A DNA stretch of 64,000 nt from Streptomyces sp. SID12488 (GCF_010548275.1 NZ_JAAGLT010000017.1:62001-126000); one strand, 5' to 3'. Positions 15,861 through 24,626 are shown, numbered from the stretch's first letter. Translations and numbers: made by a program. Notes: generated by a model not told the origin, from the sequence alone.

Positions 15861-16490
15861 ATGAGCAGGGCAGCGTTGCTCGTCCTGGCCGACGGTCGCT
15901 TCCCCGCCGGGGGGCACGCGCACTCCGGCGGGGCCGAGGCCGCCGTCAAGGCGGGGCGTATCTCCGGGGCCGCGAGCCTGGAGGAGTTCTGCCGGGGGCG
16001 GCTGCACACGACGGGGCTGGTGTCGGCCTCGCTGGCCGCAGCCGCGGCGCTGGGCGTCGATCCGGTGGCGCTCGACGGTGCGGCGGACGCGCGAACGCCT
16101 TCGCCTGCGTTGCGCGTTGCAGCGCGCAAGCTGGGGCGGCAACTGATGCGGGCGGCGCGGGCGACTTGGCCGTCGGCCGAACTCGACGCGCTGGCACGGG
16201 AGTTCCCCAAGGGGGCGCATCAGCCTGTGGTGCTGGGGCTCACGGCGCGGGCGGCGGGGCTGGGGCCGGAGGACGCGGCGTACTGCTCCGTGTACGAGAG
16301 TGTCAGCGGGCCCGCGACGGCGGTGGTGCGGTTGCTGAGCCTTGATCCCTTCGATGCGACCGGGGCGCTGGCCCGGTTGGCGCCGGAGCTGGATCGGGTC
16401 GCGGACCGGGCGCTGGAGGCGGCTCGTGAGGTGGGGGCCGGGGGCGGGGTCGACGCGTTGCCTGCGGCTTCCGCGCCGATGCTGGAGGTG
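15861..16490 (+). CDS. ureF: Urease accessory protein UreF, C-terminus and stop lost
   Basis: Starts MSRAALLVLADGRFPAGGHA and matches UreF up to about residue 210 (ALPAASAPMLE, ~16487). UreF bridges UreD and UreG during nickel insertion. In related proteins ~15 more residues (ending in a WEVRLF-like motif) precede the stop; here the frame instead continues AAGAKKAPDSRTG and stays open through the whole of ureG in another frame to a stop at 17334-17336 (491 codons in total). No stop occurs in any plus-strand frame from 16482 to the ureG start. The coordinates given mark only the recognisable part. Either a real 3' mutation or an assembly indel. Confidence 0.8.
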
Positions 16491-16573
16491 GGGGCGGCGG
16501 GGGCGAAGAAAGCCCCGGACAGTCGAACCGGAACACACCACGACACACAGACCCAGAACAGGAGCCGTATCTC

Positions 16574-17254
16574 ATGCACCTCGACCACTCCCACCCCCAC
16601 GCCGGCGGAGCCGTGGGCGCGGACGCGCACCGTCCCGACGGCACCCGGCGTGCGCTTCGCATCGGTCTCGGCGGGCCCGTGGGGTCCGGTAAGACCGCCA
16701 CCGTCGCCGCCCTCTGCCGCACCCTGCGCGAAGAGCTGTCCCTCGCGGTCGTCACGAACGACATCTACACCCGTGAGGACGCCGAGTTCCTGCTGCGCGA
16801 GGCCGTACTGCCCCCCGAACGCATCACCGCCGTCGAGACAGGCGCCTGCCCGCACACCGCGATCCGCGACGACATCTCCGCCAACCTCGAAGCCGTCGAG
16901 GATCTGGAGGACGAGGTCGGGCCGCTCGACATCGTGCTCGTCGAGTCCGGCGGCGACAACCTCACCGCCACCTTCTCCAAGGGCCTCGTCGACGCGCAGA
17001 TCTTCGTCATCGACGTCGCGGGCGGCGACGACATCCCGCGCAAGGGCGGCCCCGGCGTCACCACCGCCGACCTGCTGGTCGTCAACAAGACCGACCTCGC
17101 GCCGTATGTCGGCTCCGACCTCGGCCGGATGGCCGCCGACGCGAAGACGGCGCGCGGAGAGATGCCCGTCGTCTTCCAGTCGCTGCGCAGCGAGGCGGGT
17201 GTCGCGGAGGTCGCCCTCTGGGTGCGGGCACAGCTCGCGGCGTGGACGGCATGA
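16574..17254 (+). CDS. ureG: Urease accessory GTPase UreG
   Basis: 226 aa GTPase that powers nickel delivery to UreC. P-loop GLGGPVGSGKT, metal-binding ETGACPHTAIRDD, and G4 VVNKTDLAPY are all present. The N-terminus is His-rich (MHLDHSHPHAGG), which may bind nickel. Good ribosome site (AGGAG, 16559-16563). The stop overlaps the ureD ATG as ATGA. Confidence 0.95.
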   Translation: MHLDHSHPHAGGAVGADAHRPDGTRRALRIGLGGPVGSGKTATVAALCRTLREELSLAVVTNDIYTREDAEFLLREAVLPPERITAVETGACPHTAIRDDISANLEAVEDLEDEVGPLDIVLVESGGDNLTATFSKGLVDAQIFVIDVAGGDDIPRKGGPGVTTADLLVVNKTDLAPYVGSDLGRMAADAKTARGEMPVVFQSLRSEAGVAEVALWVRAQLAAWTA

Positions 17255-18009
17255 CCACCGGCGTACGGGCCACCGCGCGGATCGTCGCCCGGGCGGACGG
17301 CCGGGGCGGTACCGCTCTGCCGGTGCTCGACGGTGACGGCCCGCTGGCACTTCGGCGCATCCGCGCGCACGGCGACGAGGCCCGAGTCATGCTGGTCGGC
17401 GCCATGAGCGGTCCCCTCGGCGGCGACCACTTCACCGTCGAGGCGGAGGTGGCGGAAGGCGCCCGACTGCATCTGGCGTCCGCCGCGGCCACCATCGCCC
17501 TGCCGGGCCAGGCGAAGGGCGAGGCCCGTTACGACGTACGGATCGGTGTCGCCGAAGGCGGCGAACTCCGCTGGCTGCCCGAGCAGTTGATCTGCGCGCA
17601 GGGCAGTGAGCTGTACGTTGCCACGCGCGTCGATCTCGCGCCGGGCGCCCGGCTCGTGTTCCGCGAGGAGCAGGTGCTCGGGCGCTTCGGCGAGGAACCC
17701 GGACGGCTCGGCAGCCGGCTCACGGTGCGGGTCGGCGGGCGCGTCGTCCTCGACCAGGAGCTGGCCTGCGGTCCCGGAGCTCCGGGCGGCTGGGACGGTC
17801 CCGCCGTGCTGGCGGGACATCGCGCCCTCGGCCAACTCGTCGTCGTACGCCCGGAGTTCGCTACCGCGCCGGTCGAGGCTCGGCTGCTCGCGGAGGGTGC
17901 CGCCCTCATGCCGCTCGCCGGGCCCGCCGCGCTGGTGACCGCGGTAGCGCCGGACGCACTGCTGCTGCGCCGGGTGCTGGACGAGGCATTGACGGACCTC
18001 GGGCTGTAG
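17251..18009 (+). CDS. ureD: Urease accessory protein UreD/UreH
   Basis: 252 aa from ATG 17251 in an ATGA overlap with ureG (a GTG at 17242 is the alternative start). Family stretches: VGAMSGPLGGDHFTVEAEV and LRWLPEQLICAQGSELYVAT, typical UreD. Binds the UreABC apoenzyme as scaffold for UreF and UreG. Last gene of the operon; the integrase scar begins ~235 nt downstream. Confidence 0.93.
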   Translation: MTTGVRATARIVARADGRGGTALPVLDGDGPLALRRIRAHGDEARVMLVGAMSGPLGGDHFTVEAEVAEGARLHLASAAATIALPGQAKGEARYDVRIGVAEGGELRWLPEQLICAQGSELYVATRVDLAPGARLVFREEQVLGRFGEEPGRLGSRLTVRVGGRVVLDQELACGPGAPGGWDGPAVLAGHRALGQLVVVRPEFATAPVEARLLAEGAALMPLAGPAALVTAVAPDALLLRRVLDEALTDLGL

Positions 18010-18138
18010 TCCGCTAAGCGAACGAATCTTTCCGTTGTGATGTCCGGCGACCCGTTCTAACCGACTCCTGGCGATCCTCTTCGCCGAGCACAGCACGAGG
18101 GCGAGGAGAAGTTGGCGGCCTGACGACCAGGCAAAACA

Positions 18139-18243
18139 CCCCATAAGTGGGGCGGTTGGTCTCTAGACTTCGACTGAGCACAAAAGTGCCCTGACAGCGA
18201 GGCAACGCTGCCAGGGCTCGATCAGTCTGCGAGGAGACCAATC
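18139..18243 (+). promoter_or_regulatory. Integrase leader: -10-like box and two hairpins
   Basis: CCCCA-TAAG-TGGGG (18139-18152), then TAGACT (18164-18169), a good actinobacterial -10 although no -35 was found, then a 30-nt stem-loop GCCCTGACAGCG-AGGCAA-CGCTGCCAGGGC with one mismatch (18190-18219), then GAGGAG ribosome site (18231-18236). Suggests a structured leader controlling integrase translation. Confidence 0.45.
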
Positions 18244-19965
18244 TTGACCACCACGGTACCGGTTTCTCTGAGGCCCCCGTCCGCACTCCACACTTTCGAC
18301 TCGACAGCACGGGCCAAGCGCAAGGTCAAGCGTGTCGGCATCTACCTGCGCGTTTCGACCAAGCGCCAGGTCCTCGGCTACGGCCTGGACGTCCAACTTG
18401 CCAGCATCCAGGATTACCTCGACAAGAAGAAGATCCTCGACCCCGAGACGATCTGGGAAGTCGTGGACGTCTATGAGGAGGCAGGTGTGTCCGGGGCCAA
18501 CCAGTCCCGCCCCGAGATCATGCGCCTCGAACGAGACGCCCGCGACAAGCGGATCGACGTCGTCGCCGTCCACAAGTTTGACCGCATCGGACGAACCGGC
18601 GGCGCATTCTGGTACTGGGTCTGGGCCCTCGAAGACGCCGGTGTCTCTATCGTCTCCGTCACCCAGGAGATCGACACCACCACCAACCGCGGCGTTGTCG
18701 CGCTCCAGCAACTCGCCTCCTTCTCGGAGATGGAGTGGCGCACCATCCTTGAGCGCACCCAGGGCGGCCTCAACATGAAGGCAGCTACTGGTGGATGGAC
18801 CGGAGGCCCGCCGCCCTACGGCTACCGCATCGAAAACAAGGGCAGCCGAAACTCCAAGCTCGCCGTCGACCCCGACGAGGCCGCCGTCCTGGAACTGGCC
18901 GCCAAGCTCATCGTCGAGGCCGGTTACAACGCTGACCGCGCCGCCCACATCCTCAACCTCGTCGGTAAGTACACCCGCAACGGAGCCCCGTGGACCGGAC
19001 ACAACCTCCGCCACAAGTTCCAGAACAACGCCCTCGACGGCTTCGTAGTCTTCCGCAACACCGACGAGGTCATTAACAGGCGGCGCCGTCGTGCCACCAA
19101 GATGGGGGAGGATGGAAAACCCATGCACGGCCCCACTGTCATTATCGACACCCCCATGGCTCTGTCCATGGAGCGTCTCCATTCCGTCCGAGTGGCCCTG
19201 AAGCGCAACGGCTGGCGCCTGGAAGGTCCCTGCAAGCACCACCCGCTCAGCACCCGCATCATCGGCACATGCGGAAAGCACTACACCGGGGTCTGGGTGA
19301 AGGCGGAGCAGCGCCGCACCTACCGGTGCTCGGGTGGGGCTGGATGCGGAGACAGTGTCATCGACGCCGTGACCATGGAAAGGGCTGTTTGGGACAGTCT
19401 GGCCGAGTCCTTCGGGAGCAAGGAGAAGCTCCGGGACATGGACTTGGTAGACATCAAGGTTGTTCTTCAGGGGAAAGTTCCTCCGCCTCGGAGAGGCCCT
19501 GTATGTCCCGTCCAGGACTGGTTCGACAGCAGGGGAGTGCAGCCGAGAGAGCTGACCGAGGAACTTTGGGAGAAGGTGACTCAGAACCTGCCTCCGATCC
19601 GCGTCATCAAGACGACACTGGATCCCCGGATCGTCGTCGAGGCAGTGCTTCACAAGGTGCGAACCTCCTGCGGCTGGGACGGCCTTCCCGAGGGCTCGCC
19701 GAACCCGCACACGGTCCGTACGAGGGTCAGGGACTGGATGAAGTCCGGCGCCTGGGACCGGATGATGGCGCCCTTGTTGGAGCCCGCCATGCGGCCGGCC
19801 GGTGCATCGTTGCCACCGTTCGAGGTGACGGGGAGCATCGACCTCGGGCTCTACAAGTTCGATGGACCTGCCGTGCGCGACCTGGCCGGTCAAGCAGCAG
19901 ACCCCGGTGAACGTGAAGTCGGGCAAGGGCCTGCCGCCGGTGCTGATCGTGCAGTCCGAGCGTGA
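18244..19965 (+). CDS. Large serine recombinase (phage/ICE-type integrase)
   Basis: 573 codons from TTG 18244. N-terminal resolvase domain: catalytic Ser38 in GIYLRVSTKRQ, HKFDRIGR, EMEWRTILERTQGGLNMKA. Then a recombinase domain (GGPPPYGYRI, GKYTRNGAPWTGHNLRHKF) and a Cys-rich zinc-ribbon region (CKHH...GTCGKHYTG...YRCSGGAGCG). It is lower in GC and less biased in codon third positions than neighbours, as expected of acquired DNA. The final ~35 codons (from ~19858) are tap sequence read out of frame, so the natural C-terminus probably lies at or near the attachment site. No excisionase, phage or transfer genes accompany it. Confidence 0.92.
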   Translation: MTTTVPVSLRPPSALHTFDSTARAKRKVKRVGIYLRVSTKRQVLGYGLDVQLASIQDYLDKKKILDPETIWEVVDVYEEAGVSGANQSRPEIMRLERDARDKRIDVVAVHKFDRIGRTGGAFWYWVWALEDAGVSIVSVTQEIDTTTNRGVVALQQLASFSEMEWRTILERTQGGLNMKAATGGWTGGPPPYGYRIENKGSRNSKLAVDPDEAAVLELAAKLIVEAGYNADRAAHILNLVGKYTRNGAPWTGHNLRHKFQNNALDGFVVFRNTDEVINRRRRRATKMGEDGKPMHGPTVIIDTPMALSMERLHSVRVALKRNGWRLEGPCKHHPLSTRIIGTCGKHYTGVWVKAEQRRTYRCSGGAGCGDSVIDAVTMERAVWDSLAESFGSKEKLRDMDLVDIKVVLQGKVPPPRRGPVCPVQDWFDSRGVQPRELTEELWEKVTQNLPPIRVIKTTLDPRIVVEAVLHKVRTSCGWDGLPEGSPNPHTVRTRVRDWMKSGAWDRMMAPLLEPAMRPAGASLPPFEVTGSIDLGLYKFDGPAVRDLAGQAADPGEREVGQGPAAGADRAVRA

Positions 19966-20236
19966 CGCGGCCACCCCGTACGACGGTGGCGTCGAACTGC
20001 ACAAGCGGTTCAAGGGCTCCCGTCTGATCACCGAGAAGGACGCGGGCTCTCACGGCGTGACCGGGCTCGTCAACCCGTGCGTCAACGCCAGGGTCGACAC
20101 CTACCTGCTCACCGGCAAGGTGGACGCGGCGGACGTGACCTGCGCTCCGCACGCCACGCCCGTACCCAAGCCGTACCCAAGCCGTAGCCGTAGCCGTAGC
20201 CGTAGCCGTAGCCGCAGTCGCAGTAGTACGTCGTAG
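19866..20236 (+). pseudogene. 3' fragment of a secreted tripeptidyl aminopeptidase (TAP-like)
   Basis: In a frame different from the integrase, the sequence reads LPCATWPVKQQTPVNVKSGK, LPPVLIVQSERDAATPYDGG and ITEKDAGSHGVTGLVNPCVN, the TAP C-terminal domain of alpha/beta-hydrolases. The Asp (SERDAATPY) and His (GSHGV) of the triad remain but the Ser domain, signal peptide and start are missing. The fragment joins the integrase gene around 19860-19885, the likely attachment core. Ends with an unusual Ser-Arg repeat tail before a TAG stop and an intact terminator. Confidence 0.82.
20180..20221 (+). repeat. AGCCGT hexanucleotide tandem repeat
   Basis: Five perfect AGCCGT units (20180-20209) followed by variant units AGCCGC and AGTCGC. 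In the TAP frame it encodes seven Ser-Arg pairs, then SSTS and stop. Period 6 keeps the frame, so copy-number change would only vary tail length. Confidence 0.9.
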
Positions 20237-20248
20237 TGCGAGGTGAGA

Positions 20249-20272
20249 GGCGGCCGGGGGTTCCCGGCCGCC
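20249..20272. terminator. Hairpin terminator after the TAP fragment
   Basis: GGCGGCCGGG-GGTT-CCCGGCCGCC, perfect 10-bp stem, followed on the plus strand by CTTCTC. Lies 4 nt from the stop of the convergent epimerase gene, so it can serve both directions. Confidence 0.75.
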
Positions 20273-20276
20273 CTTC

Positions 20277-21302
20277 TCATCGCTCCAGCCAGGCGTCCTC
20301 CGCCGCGTAGTCGAAGAGGTCGCCGTACGTGTCGTACATCTTCTGATACGCCTCCCGCCAGTCCCGCCCGGCCAGCCGGGCCTCGATCCAGGCGACGGTC
20401 TCCGGCAGGCTCTCCGCGTACGTGACGACGGGCCGGTAGCCCAACTCCCGTTCGGCGGCGGACATGTCGCTCACCACGGGCACCGGGACCGACCACGGGG
20501 TGTCACCCACGGTGGGTGCCGGCGGCGGACCCTCCACCAGAACGTTCTCCACCTCGACCCCCATCACGGCGTCGATCGCCCCGGCGATCTCCGCCACCGT
20601 CGGCACCTCGGAATCGACGGCGTTGAGGACCCGGGCCCCTGGACGCCCGGCGGCCAGCCGGATCAGCTCGGCGATGTTGTGGACGCTCGCCGGATGGAAA
20701 CGGCTCCCGCCGCCGTATGCGAGGACCCGCCGGCGCCGCCCGTCGAGGTTGCGCTTGACGAAGTACAGCTCGCGCGGGGTACGGCAGTACGGCCCGTGGA
20801 TCGCGCCCGCCCGCAGCAGCGTGGTCGGCAACTGGTCGCCGAGGGCGAGGAGTTCGCGTTCCAGCCCCGCCTTCCGGGTGCTGTACGAACTCTCGCCCGG
20901 CCGGACGGTGCGTTGGTCCTCGCGGATCGGGACCGGGTACTCGGGGAAGCCGTCCGGCTCCGCCTGCGTGTCGAAGTTCCGGCCCTTGTCGTCCTCGTAC
21001 ACGGACACACTGGAGATCACCACCGCCGACCCGACGCGCCCGGCGAGACCGGCCAACTGCCGTGCGTGCTCGGGCCCGTAGGCCACCATGTCCACCAGGA
21101 CGTCACAGCCGTCGCCCACGGCAGCCGCGAGCGCCGTGTCGTCCGCCCGGTCGGCGGCCGTGACCCGCACCTCGTCCGGCCAGCCGTCGTCCCGACCGCC
21201 GCCCCGCGAGACGGCGGTCACCTCCCACCCGTCGCGTGCGAGCGCGCCCACGGCCACCCGCCCGATCTGTCCGGTCGCCCCGATCACCACAGCTCGTCTC
21301 AT
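20277..21302 (-). CDS. NAD-dependent epimerase/dehydratase
   Basis: 341 aa extended short-chain dehydrogenase. Rossmann motif GATGQIGRVAVGAL at the N-terminus, VISSVSVYEDD mid-way, and a YSTRKAGLE segment in place of the YxxxK catalytic pair (Tyr-Ser-Thr-Arg-Lys). Acts on an unknown nucleotide-linked or free sugar-like substrate. Stands alone, converging on the TAP fragment. Confidence 0.88.
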   Translation of the reverse strand: MRRAVVIGATGQIGRVAVGALARDGWEVTAVSRGGGRDDGWPDEVRVTAADRADDTALAAAVGDGCDVLVDMVAYGPEHARQLAGLAGRVGSAVVISSVSVYEDDKGRNFDTQAEPDGFPEYPVPIREDQRTVRPGESSYSTRKAGLERELLALGDQLPTTLLRAGAIHGPYCRTPRELYFVKRNLDGRRRRVLAYGGGSRFHPASVHNIAELIRLAAGRPGARVLNAVDSEVPTVAEIAGAIDAVMGVEVENVLVEGPPPAPTVGDTPWSVPVPVVSDMSAAERELGYRPVVTYAESLPETVAWIEARLAGRDWREAYQKMYDTYGDLFDYAAEDAWLER

Positions 21303-21388
21303 GAAGCGACCGTATCCGCCGCCGCAGACAGAACCAGTGAGGATTAGCTACGAGCAGATCGGCCCACGCCGGCCGCGCGGGCGCACGG

Positions 21389-22138
21389 TCAACTGAGCGG
21401 CATACGCGGGAACTTGCGCTCCCGCTGCTCCTTCTCCGCCTTCTTCTCGGCGGCCTTCCGAGCGGCCTCCTCCTTCTTGGCGACCGCCGCGTACTGGTCG
21501 ACGTACTCCTGCCCGGAGAGGTTGAGGATGGCGTACATGATCTCGTCGGTGATGGCTCGCAGCACCGCCTTCTCGTCCTCCATCCCCTGATAGCGGGAGA
21601 AGTCGAGGGGCTTGCCGAAGCGGATCCCCACGGGATGGATGTTCGGGATGACCTTGCCCGGCGGCTGCGCCTCGAAGGTGCCGATCATCGCGCAGGGAAT
21701 GACGGGCACCTGGGCCCTGAGCGCCATCACGGCGACCCCGACCTTGCCCTTGTACAGCCGCCCGTCGTGCGACCGGGTGCCCTCCGGGTAGATACCGAGC
21801 AGCTCGTCCTTGCTCAGCACCCCGAGCCCCTCACGGATCGCGGCCTGCCCCGCCTCCTTGCCGGACCGGTCCACCGGAATCTGCCCGGCGCTGCGGAAGA
21901 AATACGCGGTCAGCCGCCCCTTGACCCCGGGGCCCGTGAAATACTCGGCCTTCGCGAGGAAGGTGATGCGCCGTTTGAGGATCGCGGGCATCAGGAAGTG
22001 GTCCGAGAAGGACAGATGATTGCCGGCGACGATGGCGGCGCCCGACGTCGGTACGTGTTCGAGACCTTCGATCCGAGGCCGGAAGACCAGTCTCAGCAGC
22101 GGCCCGAGCAGCACGTATTTGAGTACGTAGTAGAACAA
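21389..22138 (-). CDS. plsC: 1-acyl-sn-glycerol-3-phosphate acyltransferase
   Basis: 249 aa membrane-associated acyltransferase forming phosphatidic acid. Motif I NHLSFSDH, motif III YPEGTRS, VPVIPCAMIG. N-terminal hydrophobic anchor FYYVLKYVLLGPLLRLVF; C-terminal charged coil rich in Lys/Glu/Ala (KKEEAARKAAEKKAEKEQ). Start is TTG 22138 behind GAGGAG with 8-nt spacing; no ATG/GTG nearby fits better. Confidence 0.9.
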   Translation of the reverse strand: MFYYVLKYVLLGPLLRLVFRPRIEGLEHVPTSGAAIVAGNHLSFSDHFLMPAILKRRITFLAKAEYFTGPGVKGRLTAYFFRSAGQIPVDRSGKEAGQAAIREGLGVLSKDELLGIYPEGTRSHDGRLYKGKVGVAVMALRAQVPVIPCAMIGTFEAQPPGKVIPNIHPVGIRFGKPLDFSRYQGMEDEKAVLRAITDEIMYAILNLSGQEYVDQYAAVAKKEEAARKAAEKKAEKEQRERKFPRMPLS

Positions 22139-22572
22139 GGGCGTCGCTCCTCACGTGGGAGGTCAGTCTATGTGCCGGGGCGGCCCCTTGTAACGGGGGT
22201 GACCAGCGTCAGGTGCCCCGGAGCGGCAGGCCGACCTGTGCGAGACCTGGCCCTGCACGACTGGCTGCTCACCACCGTCGCCCTCGTCGTCGAGCGGGCC
22301 TGTGCCGACGGCGACACCGTCGGCCTGCGAGCCCTGCGCCAGGTGGTCGACCACCTGGTCCATCTGTGGATGCCGGCGCGGGCGTCGCCCCGGGCCTCCT
22401 GAAGGTGAGGGAGCACCCGGAGGAACGTCCGGGACTCACCCGGCACCGGAACGCGTGCGTGCACCGTCTGCGCGATCACATGGCGCTGCGCGCGCTGGAG
22501 TCGATGACGGCACGGCGGGAGGACAGCCGACCCGGGTGAGGGGTGGCCGGAGCCACGCCGTGCCGTCCGGCG
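22139..22572. other. Intergenic region with possible 54-aa open frame
   Basis: A short plus-strand frame at 22238-22402 (GTG start, VRDLALHDWLLTTVALVVER...) is helical and has normal third-position GC; after its stop a second frame (22403-22539) continues with KVREHPEERPGLTRHRNACV. The two could be one frameshifted small gene or chance frames. No ribosome site of quality and no recognised family. The plsC promoter must lie at the left edge. Confidence 0.35.
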
Positions 22573-23817
22573 TCAGGCTCCCTGCGTCAGCACCTTCTCC
22601 AACGTGCCCAGGGCCGTTGCCAGTTCCTCCCCGGTGATCGTCAGCGGCGGCGCCAGCCGGATCGTCGAGCCGTGCGTGTCCTTGACGAGGATCCCCTCCC
22701 GCATCAGCCGCTCACTGATCTCCCGTCCGGTCCCGATGGCCGGGTCGACGTCGACCCCCGCCCACAGGCCTCGCGACCGGAATCCGAGGACGCCCTTGCC
22801 GACCAGCCCGGTCAGACCGTCGCGCAGGACGACGCCCAACTCGTCGGCCCTGCGCTGGAATTCGCCGGTCTGCAGCAGCTCGACCACTGCCTGGCCGACC
22901 GCCGCCGCCAGGGGGTTGCCGCCGAATGTCGAGCCGTGTTCGCCCGGCCGCAGCACTCCGAGCACGTCCCGGCGTGCGACCACCGCCGACACCGGCACGA
23001 TGCCGCCGCCCAGGGCCTTGCCGAGCAGCAGCATGTCCGGGACGACGTTCTCGTGGTCGACGGCCAGTGTGCGGCCGGTGCGGCCCAGGCCCGACTGGAT
23101 CTCGTCAGCGACGAACAGGCACCCCTCGCGGCGCGTCAGTTCGCGTACGCCGGTCAGATAGCCGTCGTCGGGGATGAGGACGCCCGCCTCGCCCTGGATG
23201 GGCTCCAGGAGAACCGCGGCGGTCGTCTCGTCGATCGCCTCCTCCAGGGCCGCCAGATCGTTGTAGGGCACGATCCGGAAGCCCGGCGTGAACGGGCCGA
23301 AGCCCGCCCTGGCCGTCTCGTCGGTCGAGAAGCTGACGATCGTCGTCGTACGGCCGTGGAAGTTGTCCGCCGCCACCACGATCGTCGCCCGGTCGGCGGG
23401 GACGCCCTTCACGTCGTACGCCCATTTGCGGGCCACCTTGATGGCGCTCTCGACCGCCTCCGCGCCGGTGTTCATCGGCAGGACCATGTCCAGGCCCGTC
23501 AACTCGGCCAGGGAGGTGGCGAACTGGGCGAGACGGTCGTTGTGGAAGGCGCGGGAGGTGAGGGTGAGACGGTCCAGCTGGCGGTGGGCCGCCTCGATCA
23601 GCGCCGGGTGGCGGTGCCCGAAGTTGAGGGCCGAGTAGCCGGCCAGCATGTCCAGGTAGCGGCGGCCCTCGACATCCTCGACCCAGGCGCCCTCCGCGCG
23701 CGCCACGACCACGGGCAGCGGGTGGTAGTTGTGCGCGAGGACCGGTTCCTCGGCGCGGATCAGCTCCGCGGAGGTGTGCGTGCCGGTGCCCGAGCCTGTG
23801 CTCGTGAGTGCGGTCAT
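22573..23817 (-). CDS. rocD: Ornithine aminotransferase
   Basis: 414 aa class-III PLP aminotransferase converting ornithine and 2-oxoglutarate to glutamate-5-semialdehyde and glutamate. LDMLAGYSALNFGHRHP, MNTGAEAVESAIKVARKW, cofactor site VADEIQSGLGRTG and the PLP Lys in LLGKALGGGIVPVSA. Start ATG 23817 overlaps the ddaH stop as ATGA; a longer start upstream would overlap ddaH by 27 nt. Co-transcribed with ddaH. Confidence 0.93.
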   Translation of the reverse strand: MTALTSTGSGTGTHTSAELIRAEEPVLAHNYHPLPVVVARAEGAWVEDVEGRRYLDMLAGYSALNFGHRHPALIEAAHRQLDRLTLTSRAFHNDRLAQFATSLAELTGLDMVLPMNTGAEAVESAIKVARKWAYDVKGVPADRATIVVAADNFHGRTTTIVSFSTDETARAGFGPFTPGFRIVPYNDLAALEEAIDETTAAVLLEPIQGEAGVLIPDDGYLTGVRELTRREGCLFVADEIQSGLGRTGRTLAVDHENVVPDMLLLGKALGGGIVPVSAVVARRDVLGVLRPGEHGSTFGGNPLAAAVGQAVVELLQTGEFQRRADELGVVLRDGLTGLVGKGVLGFRSRGLWAGVDVDPAIGTGREISERLMREGILVKDTHGSTIRLAPPLTITGEELATALGTLEKVLTQGA

Positions 23818-24626
23818 GAGCGGATCTCCTGAGTGCAGCACTTGATGCCGCCGCCGGCCTTGCGGAACTCCGACAGGTCGACGGGGACGGGAAGGTAGCC
23901 GTGGCGCGTGAGTTCGGCGGCCAGGGCCGTGGCGCCCGGGTCGATGAAGACGCGGTGGCCGTCGGAGACCGAGTTCAGACCGAACGTCATCGCGTCCTCG
24001 CGGGACGCGACGACCGCGTCCGGGTACAGCCGCGCCAGCGCCTCACGGCTTCCCGGCGAGAACGCGCCCGGGTAATACGCGATATTGCTCTCGTCGAGGA
24101 CGAACAGCGCCGTGTCCAGGTGGTAGAAGTACGGGTCCGTCAGCTTGAGGCCGATCACCGGGACACCGAAGTACTCCTGCACCTCGTGATGGGCCTCACG
24201 GGTCGTACGGAAGCCCGTGCCCGCCAGGATCCAGCGGCCGGCCGGGACCAGGTCGCCCTCGCCCTCGCACACCGACTCGGGGCGGTACACGTCGAAGCCC
24301 GCCGCCTTGAACCACGTCTCGTACGCGGTCGACTCGGGGCGTCGCTCGGGGGCGTGGAAGGAGGAGCCGAAGACGCGGCCGTCGACGACGACCGCGGAGT
24401 TCGCGGCGAACACCATGTCGGGCAGGCCGGCGACCGGCTCCACGGTGTCCACGGTGTGGCCATGGGCGCGGTAGGCACTGATCAGTGAGCGCCACTGCTC
24501 CTGAGCCAGATCCACGTCCACCCTGGTGTCGGGGTTCATCCAGGGGTTGATCGCGTACTGCACGGCGAAATGTCTGGGTTCACAGACGAGAAAGCGCCGG
24601 GAGCGCGGCACACGGCTTTCGGGCAC
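23814..24626 (-). CDS. ddaH: Dimethylarginine dimethylaminohydrolase / amidinotransferase-family enzyme
   Basis: 270 aa of the arginine-modifying superfamily. FLVCEPRHFAVQYAINPWMN at the N-terminus, catalytic His region YFYHLDTALFVLDE, and a C-terminal nucleophile Cys in GGGIKCCTQEIRS. Hydrolyses (methylated) arginine to citrulline; coupling to rocD suggests entry of guanidino compounds into ornithine/glutamate catabolism. Start GTG 24626 has a strong GGAGGAA ribosome site; an in-frame ATG upstream lacks one. Confidence 0.85.
   Translation of the reverse strand: MPESRVPRSRRFLVCEPRHFAVQYAINPWMNPDTRVDVDLAQEQWRSLISAYRAHGHTVDTVEPVAGLPDMVFAANSAVVVDGRVFGSSFHAPERRPESTAYETWFKAAGFDVYRPESVCEGEGDLVPAGRWILAGTGFRTTREAHHEVQEYFGVPVIGLKLTDPYFYHLDTALFVLDESNIAYYPGAFSPGSREALARLYPDAVVASREDAMTFGLNSVSDGHRVFIDPGATALAAELTRHGYLPVPVDLSEFRKAGGGIKCCTQEIRS

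Noticed and set aside
13989..16541. An 850-codon minus-strand open frame over the urease genes
   Set aside because: Antisense to ureB, ureC and ureF, which are certain; the translation is Arg/Asp/Gly-rich without any motif.
20161..20230. CRISPR-like or variable-number array at the AGCCGT repeat
   Set aside because: Units are 6 nt with no spacers and lie within an open frame, so this is a simple tandem repeat.
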